Source of the DNA: SIG607 sp036307305
Lineage (GTDB): Bacteria > Bacillota > Clostridia > Oscillospirales > Acutalibacteraceae
NCBI GenBank assembly: GCA_036307305.1
Contig: JAXJXV010000001.1
Span: forward strand, 4,446 to 68,445
Length of the DNA stretch: 64,000 bases
Direction: 5' to 3'
Shown here: positions 1 through 9,794 of the stretch, in pieces
Layout of the letters: every line of letters begins with the position of its first letter
Position numbering within the stretch: the stretch's first letter is position 1
The notes under the pieces: model-generated
Seen by the model: only the letters and a program-made list of their open reading frames with translations
Databases searched by the model: none
Told to the model about the DNA's origin: nothing
Program-made: the position numbers and the translations under genes

Positions 1-230
1 TGAATTTTTGTTTGGTAATTAATAATTATATAGCAATAATTTTATTTTTGCAATAGTTTTTTGCTCAAAAAGTAAATAAAACAGCGACTTTTTTTACGAA
101 ATTGAACAAAAAGACAATAGTTTGTTAATTAACTTGCAAATAAATTGGGGTGGAAACTTAGTTTTTATTCGTATTACTTTCCATTTGTTGATGATTAACT
201 TTTGCAAAATTTCCCATAATATAATTAATC
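1..230. other. AT-rich non-coding leader region
   Basis: No convincing reading frame on either strand. The stretch is very AT-rich with many A and T runs. A six-base inverted repeat (tggaaa near 150, tttcca near 179) is the only structure I see, and it is too weak to name. It probably holds upstream regulatory DNA for the RNase J operon. Confidence 0.5.
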
Positions 231-233
231 GGC

Positions 234-262
234 TTGACATATCCTCCAAAGTAATATATTAT
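234..262 (+). promoter_or_regulatory. Sigma-70-type promoter of the rnj operon
   Basis: TTGACA at 234-239 and TATTAT at 257-262 are separated by 17 bases, about 70 bases ahead of the RNase J start. It is the only close match to a vegetative promoter in the first 330 bases, so it probably drives the whole rnj-rplI-dnaB-tilS-hpt-ftsH run. Confidence 0.7.
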
Positions 263-331
263 TAATATAATTATGGATTAAATTGGAATAATGTTGCCGA
301 AAATATATAATTTCTTTTAGGAGGTCAATAA

Positions 332-2215
332 ATGAGTCAAGAAAAAACGGTGCAGGATAAAAAGCGCCGTAAGACAGAATCAGGCAAGTCTGTCAAAAGC
401 AAGAAAAATACAGTGCAGAATAACAAAAAAACTGCTATAAAAAAGAAAGAGTCCGCTAAAAAAACTAATAGTAAGTCTGTATCAAAAGCTTCCTATTCAA
501 AAGGATATCCGAAAAACACCACTAAACCCAAAAATGTAAAAAAGGAAATGGCTCCGTTAAAGCCCGTACGTATTATTCCTTTGGGCGGTATCGGTGAAAT
601 AGGAAAAAATATAACGGTTTACGAATATGACGGTGATATGTTTATAGTGGATTGCGGAATGAGCTTTCCTGACGCCGATACACCGGGCGTTGATATAGTT
701 ATCCCCGACTTCAGTTACGTGCTTGAAAATAAGGATAAAATTAAAGGAATGGTGCTGACACACGGCCATGAGGATCATATCGGCGCAATACCATATCTTC
801 TCAAAAACTTCAATGTGCCGATTTACGCTACAAAGCTGACCTTAGGTCTTGTTGACAATAAGCTTAAGGAACATTCTTTGAGCAGTTCTGCAAAGCTTTT
901 TGAAGCTAAGGCAGGAGACATTATTACATTGGGAAAATTCAGCGTTGAATTTATCCACGTAAATCATTCCATACCCGATGCCGTGGCTCTCGCTGTTTCA
1001 TGTCCGGCAGGTGTTATCGTACAGACGGGTGACTTTAAAATTGATACTACGCCTATTGACGACAATATGATAGATATTGCAAGATTTGCCGAGCTTGGTA
1101 AAAACGGAGTACTTGCTCTGCTTATGGAATCCACCAATGCAGAACGTCCCGGTTTTACGGCCAGTGAAAAAATAGTGGGTGAATCCTTTGCCAATCTTTT
1201 CATAAAAGCAGGTAAAAACAGAATTGTCGTGGCTACCTTTTCTTCAAATATTCACCGTATTCAGCAGATAATTTACGAGGCTGAAAAGTGCGGAAGGAAG
1301 GTTGCGGTTTCGGGAAGAAGTATGGTGAACGTTGTAAACATTGCCGCACAGATGGGATATCTTCATCTGCCCGAAAATATACTTGTTGATATTGAAACCA
1401 TAAAACGCTATACACCTGAACAGCTTGTTATAGTTACAACGGGAAGTCAGGGTGAGCCTCTTTCTGCTCTTCACAGAATGGCTATGGGCGAACACCGTCA
1501 GTTAGAATTAATGCCGGGGGATATGATAATTATTTCGGCAACTCCAATCCCCGGCAATGAAAAAACTGTAGGTAACGTTGTAAACGAGCTTATGCGTAAG
1601 GGCGCTAACGTGGTATACGAAAAAATGTACGACGTTCACGTTTCGGGTCACGCCTGTCAGGAAGAACTAAAGCTTATGCTGTCCATTACTAAGCCGCAGT
1701 ATTTTATTCCCGTACACGGTGAGCAAAAACATCTCGTTCATAACGCGCAACTTGCAAAGGGCGTGGGAATAGATAAGAAGAACATTGTTATTGCAAGTAT
1801 AGGTAACGTTATTGAAATAAACAAAAAAGGTATAAAGATTACCGAAACGGTACCTGCGGGCAGAGTTTTAGTTGACGGACTTGGCGTTGGCGACGTAGGT
1901 AACGTGGTGTTGAAGGACAGAATAAGTCTTGCAGATAACGGTATAATTATCGTTGCTGTTACCATTGACGGTGTAACGGGCGAGGTTGTGGCAGGTCCTG
2001 AGGTTATTTCAAGAGGCTTTATATATGTTAAGGAATCTGAAGAGCTTGTTACCGATATGAACGAGGTGGCTTGTGATATTTTAGAAAGATGCTATATGAC
2101 AGGTATAAAGGACTGGAATACTGTAAAAATCAGACTCAGAGACGGTATGTCACGCTTTATAAGAGAGCGTACCGGCAGAAGTCCTATGATTTTGCCTATC
2201 GTTATGGAAATGTAG
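332..2215 (+). CDS. rnj: Ribonuclease J
   Basis: RNase J is a metallo-beta-lactamase/beta-CASP endo- and 5'-3' exoribonuclease central to mRNA turnover and rRNA maturation in Firmicutes. The zinc motif HGHEDH is at residues 144-149, preceded by the typical LGGIGEIGKN start of the catalytic domain near residue 84 and followed by TGDFKID; the beta-CASP and C-terminal domains follow. AGGAGG lies just upstream of the ATG. At 627 residues it is about 70 longer than B. subtilis RNase J1. The extra length is an N-terminal Lys/Ser/Thr-rich tail (residues 1 to about 72) that looks disordered. First gene of a six-gene operon. Whether it corresponds to J1 or J2 cannot be decided here. Confidence 0.95.
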   Translation: MSQEKTVQDKKRRKTESGKSVKSKKNTVQNNKKTAIKKKESAKKTNSKSVSKASYSKGYPKNTTKPKNVKKEMAPLKPVRIIPLGGIGEIGKNITVYEYDGDMFIVDCGMSFPDADTPGVDIVIPDFSYVLENKDKIKGMVLTHGHEDHIGAIPYLLKNFNVPIYATKLTLGLVDNKLKEHSLSSSAKLFEAKAGDIITLGKFSVEFIHVNHSIPDAVALAVSCPAGVIVQTGDFKIDTTPIDDNMIDIARFAELGKNGVLALLMESTNAERPGFTASEKIVGESFANLFIKAGKNRIVVATFSSNIHRIQQIIYEAEKCGRKVAVSGRSMVNVVNIAAQMGYLHLPENILVDIETIKRYTPEQLVIVTTGSQGEPLSALHRMAMGEHRQLELMPGDMIIISATPIPGNEKTVGNVVNELMRKGANVVYEKMYDVHVSGHACQEELKLMLSITKPQYFIPVHGEQKHLVHNAQLAKGVGIDKKNIVIASIGNVIEINKKGIKITETVPAGRVLVDGLGVGDVGNVVLKDRISLADNGIIIVAVTIDGVTGEVVAGPEVISRGFIYVKESEELVTDMNEVACDILERCYMTGIKDWNTVKIRLRDGMSRFIRERTGRSPMILPIVMEM

Positions 2216-2247
2216 ATAATTCTAATCTTTAGAAAGGATGAAATTAA

Positions 2248-2688
2248 ATGAAGGTTATTTTAACTGCTGATGTAAAAGGACAGGGAAAAAAAGGAGAGCT
2301 TGTTAACGTTTCTGACGGCTACGCCCGTAATTTCCTTTTTCCAAAAAATCTTGCTATTGAAGCAAACAGCGCCGCTATGAGTGAACTTAAAAATCGCGAA
2401 TCTGCGGCAGCTCATCATAAACAGGAGGAAATTGATGCCGCAAAGGCACTTGCTAAAAAGCTTGAGGGACAGAAAATTGTTATTCACGCTAAGGCTGGTA
2501 GTCAGGGAAAGCTTTTCGGCGCTGTAACCTCTAAGGAAATTGCCGCTGAAATTTCCAAGACCTATGACGTTAGTATTGATAAGAAGAAACTAAGCGTTGC
2601 CGATATTAAAAATTTCGGCGAATATACAGCTGAAGTTCGTCTTTACGTGGGAATTACGGCTAAAATAAACGTGATTGTAGAGGAATAA
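2248..2688 (+). CDS. rplI: 50S ribosomal protein L9
   Basis: L9 binds 23S rRNA and bridges the ribosome at the L1-stalk side. The protein (146 residues, usual length about 148) starts MKVILTADVKGQGKKGE and contains the diagnostic GYARNFLFPKNLA segment at about residues 24-36, then the charged connecting helix and the C-terminal domain. AGAAAGGATG lies ahead of the ATG. It sits 32 bases after rnj and 4 bases before dnaB. The rplI-dnaB pairing is conserved across Firmicutes. Confidence 0.97.
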   Translation: MKVILTADVKGQGKKGELVNVSDGYARNFLFPKNLAIEANSAAMSELKNRESAAAHHKQEEIDAAKALAKKLEGQKIVIHAKAGSQGKLFGAVTSKEIAAEISKTYDVSIDKKKLSVADIKNFGEYTAEVRLYVGITAKINVIVEE

Positions 2689-2692
2689 TATT

Positions 2693-4066
2693 ATGTCTGA
2701 AGAAAGACAGATTCTTGATATTGACGGCGCAGGTCTGCCTTATGATTTTGAAGCGGAGCAGGGTGTTCTTGCTTCTATTCTTGTGGATCCCGACTGTATA
2801 AGTGACGTAGTTACACAGCTTAAGGAAGAGTGCTTTTATATTCCTAATCATAAGGTTATTTACAGAGCTCTCCTTGATATGAATAACGATAACATAAGAA
2901 TAGATTTTATCGTATTGCTTGACCGACTCAGAAAAGACGGCGTATACGATAAAGCAGGCGGTAAGGCTTATATTACCGACCTTATTCAGAGTGAAGCCTC
3001 CAGCGCTAACGTAATGACCTACGTTAATATAGTAAGAGAGCGTTATTATGCCAGAGCTCTTATTGTTGCTTCCCGTCAGATAATTACAGATGCAACTGAA
3101 AATACCATGGATGCAGGTATGCTTCTTGAAAAGGCTGAACAGCGTATATACGAAATCAGAGAGGGAAGAAGTATTCAGGGTCTTGAACATATTAAATCGG
3201 TTATTCAGAATGAAACCTTTGAACGACTGATGAAAATGAATAATCCTGAAACAAGGGCGGATTACGTTGGTATACCTACGGGTATAAGTGCGCTTGATAA
3301 GATGATAACGGGTCTTAATAAATCAGACCTTATAATTCTCGGCGCCCGTCCGGGTATGGGTAAAACCTCATTTGCTCTTAATATAGTTCGTAACGTTGCC
3401 GTTAATGCAGGAAAAAAGGTTGCGGTATTTTCTCTTGAAATGTCAAGGGACCAACTTGCCCAGCGTCTTCTTTCAAGCGAGGCGGCAATTAAGAGTGAAA
3501 AGCTTCGTACAGGTGAGCTTGAAGCAGATGAATGGACCAGACTTGGTGATGCGGCGTCTCATCTGAGAGATGCAGAAATTTATCTTGATGAATCTTCAAA
3601 TATTACCGTACCCGAAATGAAAGCAAAGCTTAAGAGAATGGGTGACGTGGGTCTTGTGGTGGTTGACTATCTCGGTCTTATGCACTCAGCCCGTCGTATT
3701 GACAATCGTGTACAGGAAATATCTGAAATTACAAGAGGCCTTAAAATTATGGCTAAGGAGCTTATGGTTCCTGTTATTGCCTGTGCTCAGCTTTCACGTG
3801 GTACCGAATCAAAGGGTCAGTCACACAGACCGGGTCTTTCGGACCTTCGTGATTCAGGCTCTATTGAACAGGATGCAGACATAGTTCTCTTCCTTTACCG
3901 TGAAAAGTATTACGATAATGAGAAAAAGGAAGGTCAGGAAAAGGGCGACCCCAATAAAGCAGAGTGTATAGTTGCTAAAAACCGTCACGGTGAAATAGGC
4001 ACTGTAGAGCTTCATTGGGACGGACGGTATACCCGTTTTACTTCTCCTGCCGGATTTGATGAATAA
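2693..4066 (+). CDS. dnaB: Replicative DNA helicase DnaB
   Basis: Hexameric 5'-3' helicase that unwinds DNA at the replication fork (called DnaC in B. subtilis). The 457-residue length fits the family. An N-terminal DnaB domain (AEQGVLASIL near residue 21) is followed by a RecA-type domain with Walker A GARPGMGKTS near residue 218, the VVVDYLGLM Walker B segment and the conserved DLRDSGSIEQDAD stretch. There is no sign of an intein. The gene's last base overlaps the first base of tilS (TAATG), so the two are translationally coupled. Confidence 0.97.
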   Translation: MSEERQILDIDGAGLPYDFEAEQGVLASILVDPDCISDVVTQLKEECFYIPNHKVIYRALLDMNNDNIRIDFIVLLDRLRKDGVYDKAGGKAYITDLIQSEASSANVMTYVNIVRERYYARALIVASRQIITDATENTMDAGMLLEKAEQRIYEIREGRSIQGLEHIKSVIQNETFERLMKMNNPETRADYVGIPTGISALDKMITGLNKSDLIILGARPGMGKTSFALNIVRNVAVNAGKKVAVFSLEMSRDQLAQRLLSSEAAIKSEKLRTGELEADEWTRLGDAASHLRDAEIYLDESSNITVPEMKAKLKRMGDVGLVVVDYLGLMHSARRIDNRVQEISEITRGLKIMAKELMVPVIACAQLSRGTESKGQSHRPGLSDLRDSGSIEQDADIVLFLYREKYYDNEKKEGQEKGDPNKAECIVAKNRHGEIGTVELHWDGRYTRFTSPAGFDE

Positions 4067-5358
4067 TGGATGTTTTATCGGCTATCAGAAGCTTTGATTT
4101 TCGTGAGAATGAAAAGAATATTGCCGTAGCACTTTCGGGTGGGGCTGATTCTATGGCTCTTCTTACAGGACTTTATATGCTTAAAGATGAACTGGGATTA
4201 ACCCTTAGCGCTTTGCATCTTAATCATTGTTTAAGGGCAGAGGAATCGGATAGAGACCAGTCTTTCGTTGAGGACGTGTGCAAGAAACTGGGTATACCTT
4301 TAGTGGCGCAAAGGGCAGACGTGCAGGGTGTTGCAAAAAGACAAAGTATCAGTATAGAACTTGCCGCAAGACAGGTCAGATATGACTTTTTCAGTAAAAA
4401 TGCAAAAGGGATGGTAGCTACTGCCCATAATGCAGACGATAATCTGGAAACGGCTATTTACCGACTTGCCAGAGCAACGGGTATAAACGGACTGTGTGGA
4501 ATTCCAAAAAGACGGGATATATACGTCCGACCGCTTTTAAAATGCACAAGACAGGAAATTGAAGCCTTTCTTAGTGAGCAGGGGGTAGATTACGTTACCG
4601 ACTCGACTAATTTAGGTGACGAATATACCCGAAATAAAATCCGTCATAATATATTGCCTGTGTTAAAGGAAATTAATCCTAACGTCGTACAGTCTTTCTC
4701 TACAACGTCAGAGCTGCTCGGTATTGACAGAGATTTTTTGACCTATACCGCTAAGGAAGAATTTAAAAAAAGATTTTGTGACGGACAGCTTATATTAAAG
4801 GATTTTTCTCTGCTTCATAAAGCAATAGCTACCCGCGTTATTGCTATGTTCTTGGAAAAATCGGAAATAGAAGCGAATAATTATTCCATAAACGGCGTTA
4901 CTACGCTTGCCTTAAAGGGTGAGGGTAGATTTCAGAATAAAGATGGTAAAATGGTTAAGGCTGTAAAGGGATACCTTATGGCTGAAGCCCAGATTTTGCC
5001 TGTTTTTGAAACAAAGCTTGTTAAACAGAGTGTTGAAGAAATAAAAAAACAGGGAAAAATTCATAATTTGTTTTTAAAAAATGCTATTGACTGTGATAAA
5101 ATAGTAGGCAGTCCTGTGTTGCGTACAAGGCAAAGCGGAGACAGTATTACGTTTTCTCACAGAAAAGTATCTAAATCTCTTAATAAGTGGATGAATGAAG
5201 AAGGTATAGAAATAGCGGTAAGAGAAGTTTTGCCCGTTATAGCAGATGATAAAGGTGTTATCTGGGTGTACGGTGGCGGTGTTGATAAACGGGTTTGTCC
5301 CGATGAGAATACAAAAAATATTTACCGTGTATTTTCACAGAAGGTAGGGGGAAAATAA
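4066..5358 (+). CDS. tilS: tRNA(Ile)-lysidine synthase TilS
   Basis: TilS attaches lysine to C34 of the AUA-reading tRNA-Ile using ATP, changing its codon from AUG to AUA; it is essential in most bacteria. The PP-loop motif VALSGGADSMALL lies near residues 21-33, followed by LHLNHCLRAEESDRD, typical of the family. The C-terminal part (RTRQSGDSITF, then KVSKSLNKWM) is the TilS C-terminal substrate-binding domain. It is 430 residues long, within the usual range. It overlaps dnaB by one base and leads directly into hpt; tilS-hpt-ftsH is a widely conserved order in Gram-positive bacteria. Confidence 0.95.
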   Translation: MDVLSAIRSFDFRENEKNIAVALSGGADSMALLTGLYMLKDELGLTLSALHLNHCLRAEESDRDQSFVEDVCKKLGIPLVAQRADVQGVAKRQSISIELAARQVRYDFFSKNAKGMVATAHNADDNLETAIYRLARATGINGLCGIPKRRDIYVRPLLKCTRQEIEAFLSEQGVDYVTDSTNLGDEYTRNKIRHNILPVLKEINPNVVQSFSTTSELLGIDRDFLTYTAKEEFKKRFCDGQLILKDFSLLHKAIATRVIAMFLEKSEIEANNYSINGVTTLALKGEGRFQNKDGKMVKAVKGYLMAEAQILPVFETKLVKQSVEEIKKQGKIHNLFLKNAIDCDKIVGSPVLRTRQSGDSITFSHRKVSKSLNKWMNEEGIEIAVREVLPVIADDKGVIWVYGGGVDKRVCPDENTKNIYRVFSQKVGGK

Positions 5359-5359
5359 A

Positions 5360-5899
5360 GTGTCAATGCGTGACGATTTAAAGGAAATTCTTGTCAGTGA
5401 GGAAGAAATAAAAGAAATTTGTAAACGGCTCGGTAAACAGATAACCGAGGATTATAAGGACAAAAAACTGCTTCTTGTAGGTGTGCTTCGCGGTTCGGTT
5501 GTGTTTATTGCCGACCTTATGAAAGAAATTGATTTATTCTGCGATATAGACTTCCTTGCTATTTCTACATACAGAGGAACTCAGAGTTCAGGTGAGCTTA
5601 AATGGAAAAAGCATCTTGATACTGAGGTTAAGAATTACGACGTCCTTATAGTTGAGGATATTGTTGATTCGGGATTTTCTCTGTCTTGTCTGACAAAAAT
5701 TTTAAAGGACAGAGGTGCAAAAAGCGTTAAAACCTGCACTCTTCTTGATAAGCCGGAAGGCAGAACGGTTGAATTTGAGGCAGACTACGTAGGAAAGATT
5801 GTTCCCGATGCTTTTGTTGTTGGCTACGGTCTTGATTACAATGAAAAATACAGAAATTTACCCTTTGTGGCAATACTTGACCCTAAGGTATACAGTTAA
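5360..5899 (+). CDS. hpt: Hypoxanthine phosphoribosyltransferase
   Basis: Purine salvage enzyme that converts hypoxanthine or guanine plus PRPP to IMP or GMP. The PRPP-binding motif VLIVEDIVDSGFSL and the LLVGVLRGSVVF loop are intact in 179 residues. I use the GTG at 5360 because a G-rich ribosome site (ggggg at 5347-5351) is spaced correctly for it; an in-frame ATG at 5366 would be too far away. It lies one base after the tilS stop, in the classic tilS-hpt-ftsH block. Confidence 0.95.
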   Translation: MSMRDDLKEILVSEEEIKEICKRLGKQITEDYKDKKLLLVGVLRGSVVFIADLMKEIDLFCDIDFLAISTYRGTQSSGELKWKKHLDTEVKNYDVLIVEDIVDSGFSLSCLTKILKDRGAKSVKTCTLLDKPEGRTVEFEADYVGKIVPDAFVVGYGLDYNEKYRNLPFVAILDPKVYS

Positions 5900-5918
5900 T
5901 TGAAAGGAAGTGCATTTG

Positions 5919-7766
5919 ATGAATAAAAATCTCAGAAATGTACTGCTTTATTTAGGAATTCCCATAATTCTTATTCTTGCTATTTTAAGCGTTTCACTTA
6001 TTGGGCAAGCCAAGGCAGATACAAGCTACTATGATATAATCACACAGGTTCAAAAGGGTGAAATATCAGAGTACACGTTAAATTTATATAATGGAGATTT
6101 AAGTTATGTTACACGCGATGACGGTAAAAAACATACCTATACAGTAGCATCTCCAAGTATTTTTTATGAAGATGTAAATGAAGCGGTAATGGAGTATAAC
6201 GCTCAGCATCCCGACAGTCCTATTAAAATGGACTATAAAAGGGGAGAAAGTATGGCTTGGCTTTCACAAATTATGCCAACGCTATTGCTTATTGTTATAA
6301 TGGTTATACTCGGCTTCTGGTTTATGAAGAAAATGGGTTCAACCATGGGCGCGGACAAATCCTTGCAGTTCGGAAAAGCAAAGCCTAAAAAGGAAACCAA
6401 CCGCAAAACAACTTTTGCTGACGTTGCAGGTGCTGATGAAGAAAAGGAAGAAATGGTTGAAATTGTTGACTTCCTTAAGGACCATCAGAAATTTGACGAG
6501 CTTGGCGCAAGAATACCAAAGGGCGTGTTGCTTGTAGGCCCTCCCGGTACGGGCAAAACCTTACTTGCACGTGCGGTTGCAGGTGAGGCGGGGGTTCCGT
6601 TCTTCAGTATTTCAGGTTCCGATTTCGTTGAAATGTTCGTTGGTGTGGGCGCTTCCCGCGTACGCGACCTTTTTGACGAGGCAAAGAAAAACGCTCCCTC
6701 TATTATATTTATAGATGAAATTGACGCTGTGGGCAGACAAAGAGGCGCAGGTCTTGGCGGCGGACATGATGAAAGAGAGCAGACTCTTAATCAGTTGCTT
6801 GTGGAAATGGACGGCTTCGGCGCTAACGAGGGCGTTATTGTTATGGCGGCAACCAACCGTCCTGACATTCTTGATAAAGCACTTCTGCGACCGGGTCGTT
6901 TTGACAGACAGATTACTGTAAACTACCCCGACGTAAAGGGCAGAGAAGAAATTTTAAAGGTACACTCCAGAGGAAAGCCTTTGGGTCCTGATGTTAATCT
7001 TAAAACTATCGCAGCTTCTACTGCAGGTTTTACAGGCGCTGACCTTGAAAATCTTCTCAACGAAGCGGCTTTACTTGCAGTCCGCAGAGGTAAAAAGGCA
7101 ATTACTCAGCCTGAAATAGAGGAAGCAACTATTAAGGTTGTTATGGGTACGGAAAAGAAGTCCCACGTAATCAAGGATAAGGACAAGATGATAACCTCCT
7201 ATCACGAGGCAGGTCACGCTATCGTTTCTTATTTCTTGCCGACTCAGGATCCGGTTCATCAGATTTCTATTATACCGAGAGGTATGGCGGCAGGATATAC
7301 AATGTATATTCCTACAGAGGAAAAGGGTCATATTTCCCGTATCACAATGCTTGAGCAGATATGCTCTCTGTTGGGAGGTCGCGCTGCTGAACAGCTTACG
7401 CAAGATGATATATGCACAGGCGCTTCTAATGATATTCAGCGTGCAACCGAACTAGCAAGAAAGATGATTACCAAGTATGGAATGAGCGAAAAACTAGGAC
7501 TTATTACCTTTGGTACCGACAATGACGCTGTGTTCCTTGGACGAGATTTCTCATCTACACCTAACTATTCTGAAAAGATTGCGGCTCAGATAGACGAAGA
7601 AATCAACAGTATAGTTATGACACAGTACGATAAGGCGTTGGCCATTTTAAAGGAAAATATGACTAAGCTTCACGAAGTGGCTAAGGTGCTGTTTACCGAA
7701 GAGAAAATTGACGGAGAACAGTTTAGAGCTATAATGGAAGAAAAACCCGAAGCTATAGAAGAATAA
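5919..7766 (+). CDS. ftsH: ATP-dependent zinc metalloprotease FtsH
   Basis: Membrane-anchored hexameric AAA+ protease for quality control of membrane and regulatory proteins. From the ATG at 5919 it is 615 residues. Two membrane segments (about residues 6-27 and 112-135) flank an extracytoplasmic region. Walker A GPPGTGKT is at 207-214, Walker B IIFIDEIDAVG follows, and the zinc-binding HEAGH is at 429-433. The ATG is preferred over the upstream GTG at 5910 because AAGGAAG (5904-5910) overlaps that GTG and lies eight bases before the ATG. Last gene of the operon. Confidence 0.96.
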   Translation: MNKNLRNVLLYLGIPIILILAILSVSLIGQAKADTSYYDIITQVQKGEISEYTLNLYNGDLSYVTRDDGKKHTYTVASPSIFYEDVNEAVMEYNAQHPDSPIKMDYKRGESMAWLSQIMPTLLLIVIMVILGFWFMKKMGSTMGADKSLQFGKAKPKKETNRKTTFADVAGADEEKEEMVEIVDFLKDHQKFDELGARIPKGVLLVGPPGTGKTLLARAVAGEAGVPFFSISGSDFVEMFVGVGASRVRDLFDEAKKNAPSIIFIDEIDAVGRQRGAGLGGGHDEREQTLNQLLVEMDGFGANEGVIVMAATNRPDILDKALLRPGRFDRQITVNYPDVKGREEILKVHSRGKPLGPDVNLKTIAASTAGFTGADLENLLNEAALLAVRRGKKAITQPEIEEATIKVVMGTEKKSHVIKDKDKMITSYHEAGHAIVSYFLPTQDPVHQISIIPRGMAAGYTMYIPTEEKGHISRITMLEQICSLLGGRAAEQLTQDDICTGASNDIQRATELARKMITKYGMSEKLGLITFGTDNDAVFLGRDFSSTPNYSEKIAAQIDEEINSIVMTQYDKALAILKENMTKLHEVAKVLFTEEKIDGEQFRAIMEEKPEAIEE

Positions 7767-7770
7767 ATAA

Positions 7771-7808
7771 AAATAGTCGCTATCTTTATTGATAGCGACT
7801 ATTTTTTA
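7771..7808 (+). terminator. Rho-independent terminator after ftsH
   Basis: A perfect 14-base-pair stem (7771-7784 with 7791-7804) and a 6-base loop are followed by a T run. It closes the rnj-ftsH operon. The A-rich 5' side also gives a T run on the other strand, so it can act for the leftward xylose operon too. Confidence 0.92.
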
Positions 7809-7834
7809 TAATCATATATAGATTTGGGCTTTTA

Positions 7835-9784
7835 CTAAAAATTTTTAGTCCAAACGATAATACTTTGTTCCCCTGCTTTTAGCGTTGCAAAAGGACCGGG
7901 TATTATATCGTCCGTATGGCTTTCACCGTTTATGTCTTTACTAAAGTCAATATCACTGCCATCGGAATTTTCAAATGCCTGTTGCGCAAGACGTACTTCG
8001 CCAAGTCTTCCGGTGGTTACCTCTTTACATTTTGCAGAGGAAACGTTTTGGTCAACGTTGAGGGTAAGAATCCATTTTCCGTCCTTTGATATAATAGAAG
8101 CATTTGCATTTTCTGATAAAATAGGATTTTTTTCGTGTACGGAAGGAGTAGCATAGCCAGAATAAGCGTTATCTTCAACCATTACGGGCTGAGGGGTATC
8201 AATAAATGCTGTAAGTGAGATATTAAGAGGATAAGAATTGATTTTTTCAGTATATTCATCAAAGGAAGTAAATTCATCACAGTGCTTAGTAAAAGGCACG
8301 ATATCTGGTTTGTTGGATGTATAATGGTCTATAAATAGATTGTTCAGATATCTGTCGTCTCCGGCATATATTTCACTGTAACCTGCAACAGCGGTAGAAT
8401 GAGGAAAATGATAAGGCGTAGAACGGCTGAGTTCCGACCAATTCTTCATTTTTCCGCAAATTAAATTATGAACGTAAGCTCCGCCTTGTGAACGGTTGTC
8501 CACTGAATAAGATGACATAAATAAATTGTGGTCGATTAAATAAGGACCGTGATTAACTTCCAAAACAATATCAATCTCATTGTCGTATAAGATATTAGAA
8601 CTTATACGACTGCCTTGAGTTTGCCAGTCAAGCCATATACCTGCACATGCACAGTTGTGAATATTGTTGTTTCTGATAATAGTGTCTATACCTGCATGGA
8701 ATTTAATGCCACCTCTTTCGTGACCCCAATATTCTCGTTTATTACTTATATTGTAAATATGGTTATGCTCTATCTTGCTGAATACACAACCTAAATGACC
8801 CACAACTCCGTTTTGACCGCAATCAAATATTTCATTATTCCGTACGATGTGAGAACCGATAGTGTCTCTGCTCCAACCTATCTGCAGGGCTGAAAAAACA
8901 GCTTCTAACTGGTGACGGTGGTTGGATTTACGGCGAAGTCTGTAGCCGAGATTATCGCCTGTAGATTCTTCCTTACCAAGACTTATTGCACTGCATTTTG
9001 CATCGTGTAATATATTGTTTTCAATAATCCAACCTTTACTCCAGTGTGGGCCTACCATACCCATTTGATGAGAGGTGGGTGGCGCCCAAGGACAAGCCGC
9101 ATGTGCTATCTCAAATCCGCGTAAGGTTATGTAGTTCACACCAATAGCTTTTGGATAGAAGCAACAGGGACGAACGTTGATTTCAATAAGCTCGTCGTTA
9201 GGATTGTAATTTTGGAAATTACATAAAATCGTAGTGCTTTTTTCGTCTACGGTTGCATACCACTTAAGTGATGTGCGCTCAGGAGTACAAACGGTTTTCT
9301 CTTCTGTTCTGCTCCAAAAATGGCAACAGTTTAATCTGGGCGCATTATCGTATAAATCACTTAGCGACTTTGCCTCAAACAATGACGTGCCGTTAATATA
9401 AACATCTCCGAGATGTACTCGATAATCTACTATTGGCTCTTCGATCCAGTCTCCTTCCACACAAAGAGCATAAGGGTTCCAGTCACCGAATGTTTCGTTA
9501 GGCAAAACCTTTTTCCATACGGTGCCTTCAACCTTTTCCCAGTTTTCAACTACTTCAGAGCCTTTTATTACAGGACGCTCTCCTTTGACGGCTTCATAAG
9601 TGATTCTGTTGTGTTCGCTTGTGCCGCTGTTTTTAGGATTTACCCACTCGCGATAGACACCGCCGAAAACCTTGACGGTGTCTCCCGCAACGGCAATTTG
9701 CGCCGCGTGATTTATGGTTTTAAAAGGCGCGTTTATCGAGCCTTCTGATAGGTCGTTTCCTGCAGGTGAAACATAATATATCAT
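7835..9784 (-). CDS. GH120 beta-xylosidase (parallel beta-helix)
   Basis: Predicted cytosolic beta-xylosidase releasing xylose from xylo-oligosaccharides. The 649-residue right-handed beta-helix protein resembles, from memory, Thermoanaerobacterium XylC, the founding GH120 enzyme, along its whole length (shared segments GVYREWV, HAACPWAPPT, WSKGWIIE, DAKCSAIS, DCGQN, VGHLG). The nucleophile and acid/base pair correspond to D386 (in WLDW) and E409 (in LEVNHG); the 23-residue spacing equals that of D382/E405 in the characterised enzyme. No signal peptide is visible, so the substrate must be imported. Third gene of the leftward xylB-xylA-GH120 operon, ten bases after xylA. The family call is strong; substrate preference is inferred. 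Confidence 0.9.
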   Translation of the reverse strand: MIYYVSPAGNDLSEGSINAPFKTINHAAQIAVAGDTVKVFGGVYREWVNPKNSGTSEHNRITYEAVKGERPVIKGSEVVENWEKVEGTVWKKVLPNETFGDWNPYALCVEGDWIEEPIVDYRVHLGDVYINGTSLFEAKSLSDLYDNAPRLNCCHFWSRTEEKTVCTPERTSLKWYATVDEKSTTILCNFQNYNPNDELIEINVRPCCFYPKAIGVNYITLRGFEIAHAACPWAPPTSHQMGMVGPHWSKGWIIENNILHDAKCSAISLGKEESTGDNLGYRLRRKSNHRHQLEAVFSALQIGWSRDTIGSHIVRNNEIFDCGQNGVVGHLGCVFSKIEHNHIYNISNKREYWGHERGGIKFHAGIDTIIRNNNIHNCACAGIWLDWQTQGSRISSNILYDNEIDIVLEVNHGPYLIDHNLFMSSYSVDNRSQGGAYVHNLICGKMKNWSELSRSTPYHFPHSTAVAGYSEIYAGDDRYLNNLFIDHYTSNKPDIVPFTKHCDEFTSFDEYTEKINSYPLNISLTAFIDTPQPVMVEDNAYSGYATPSVHEKNPILSENANASIISKDGKWILTLNVDQNVSSAKCKEVTTGRLGEVRLAQQAFENSDGSDIDFSKDINGESHTDDIIPGPFATLKAGEQSIIVWTKNF

Positions 9785-9794
9785 ATATATACTC

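Noticed and set aside
2660..3190. A 176-codon leftward frame opposite rplI and dnaB
   Set aside because: Completely covered by two certain genes in the other direction; composition is that of an antisense frame.
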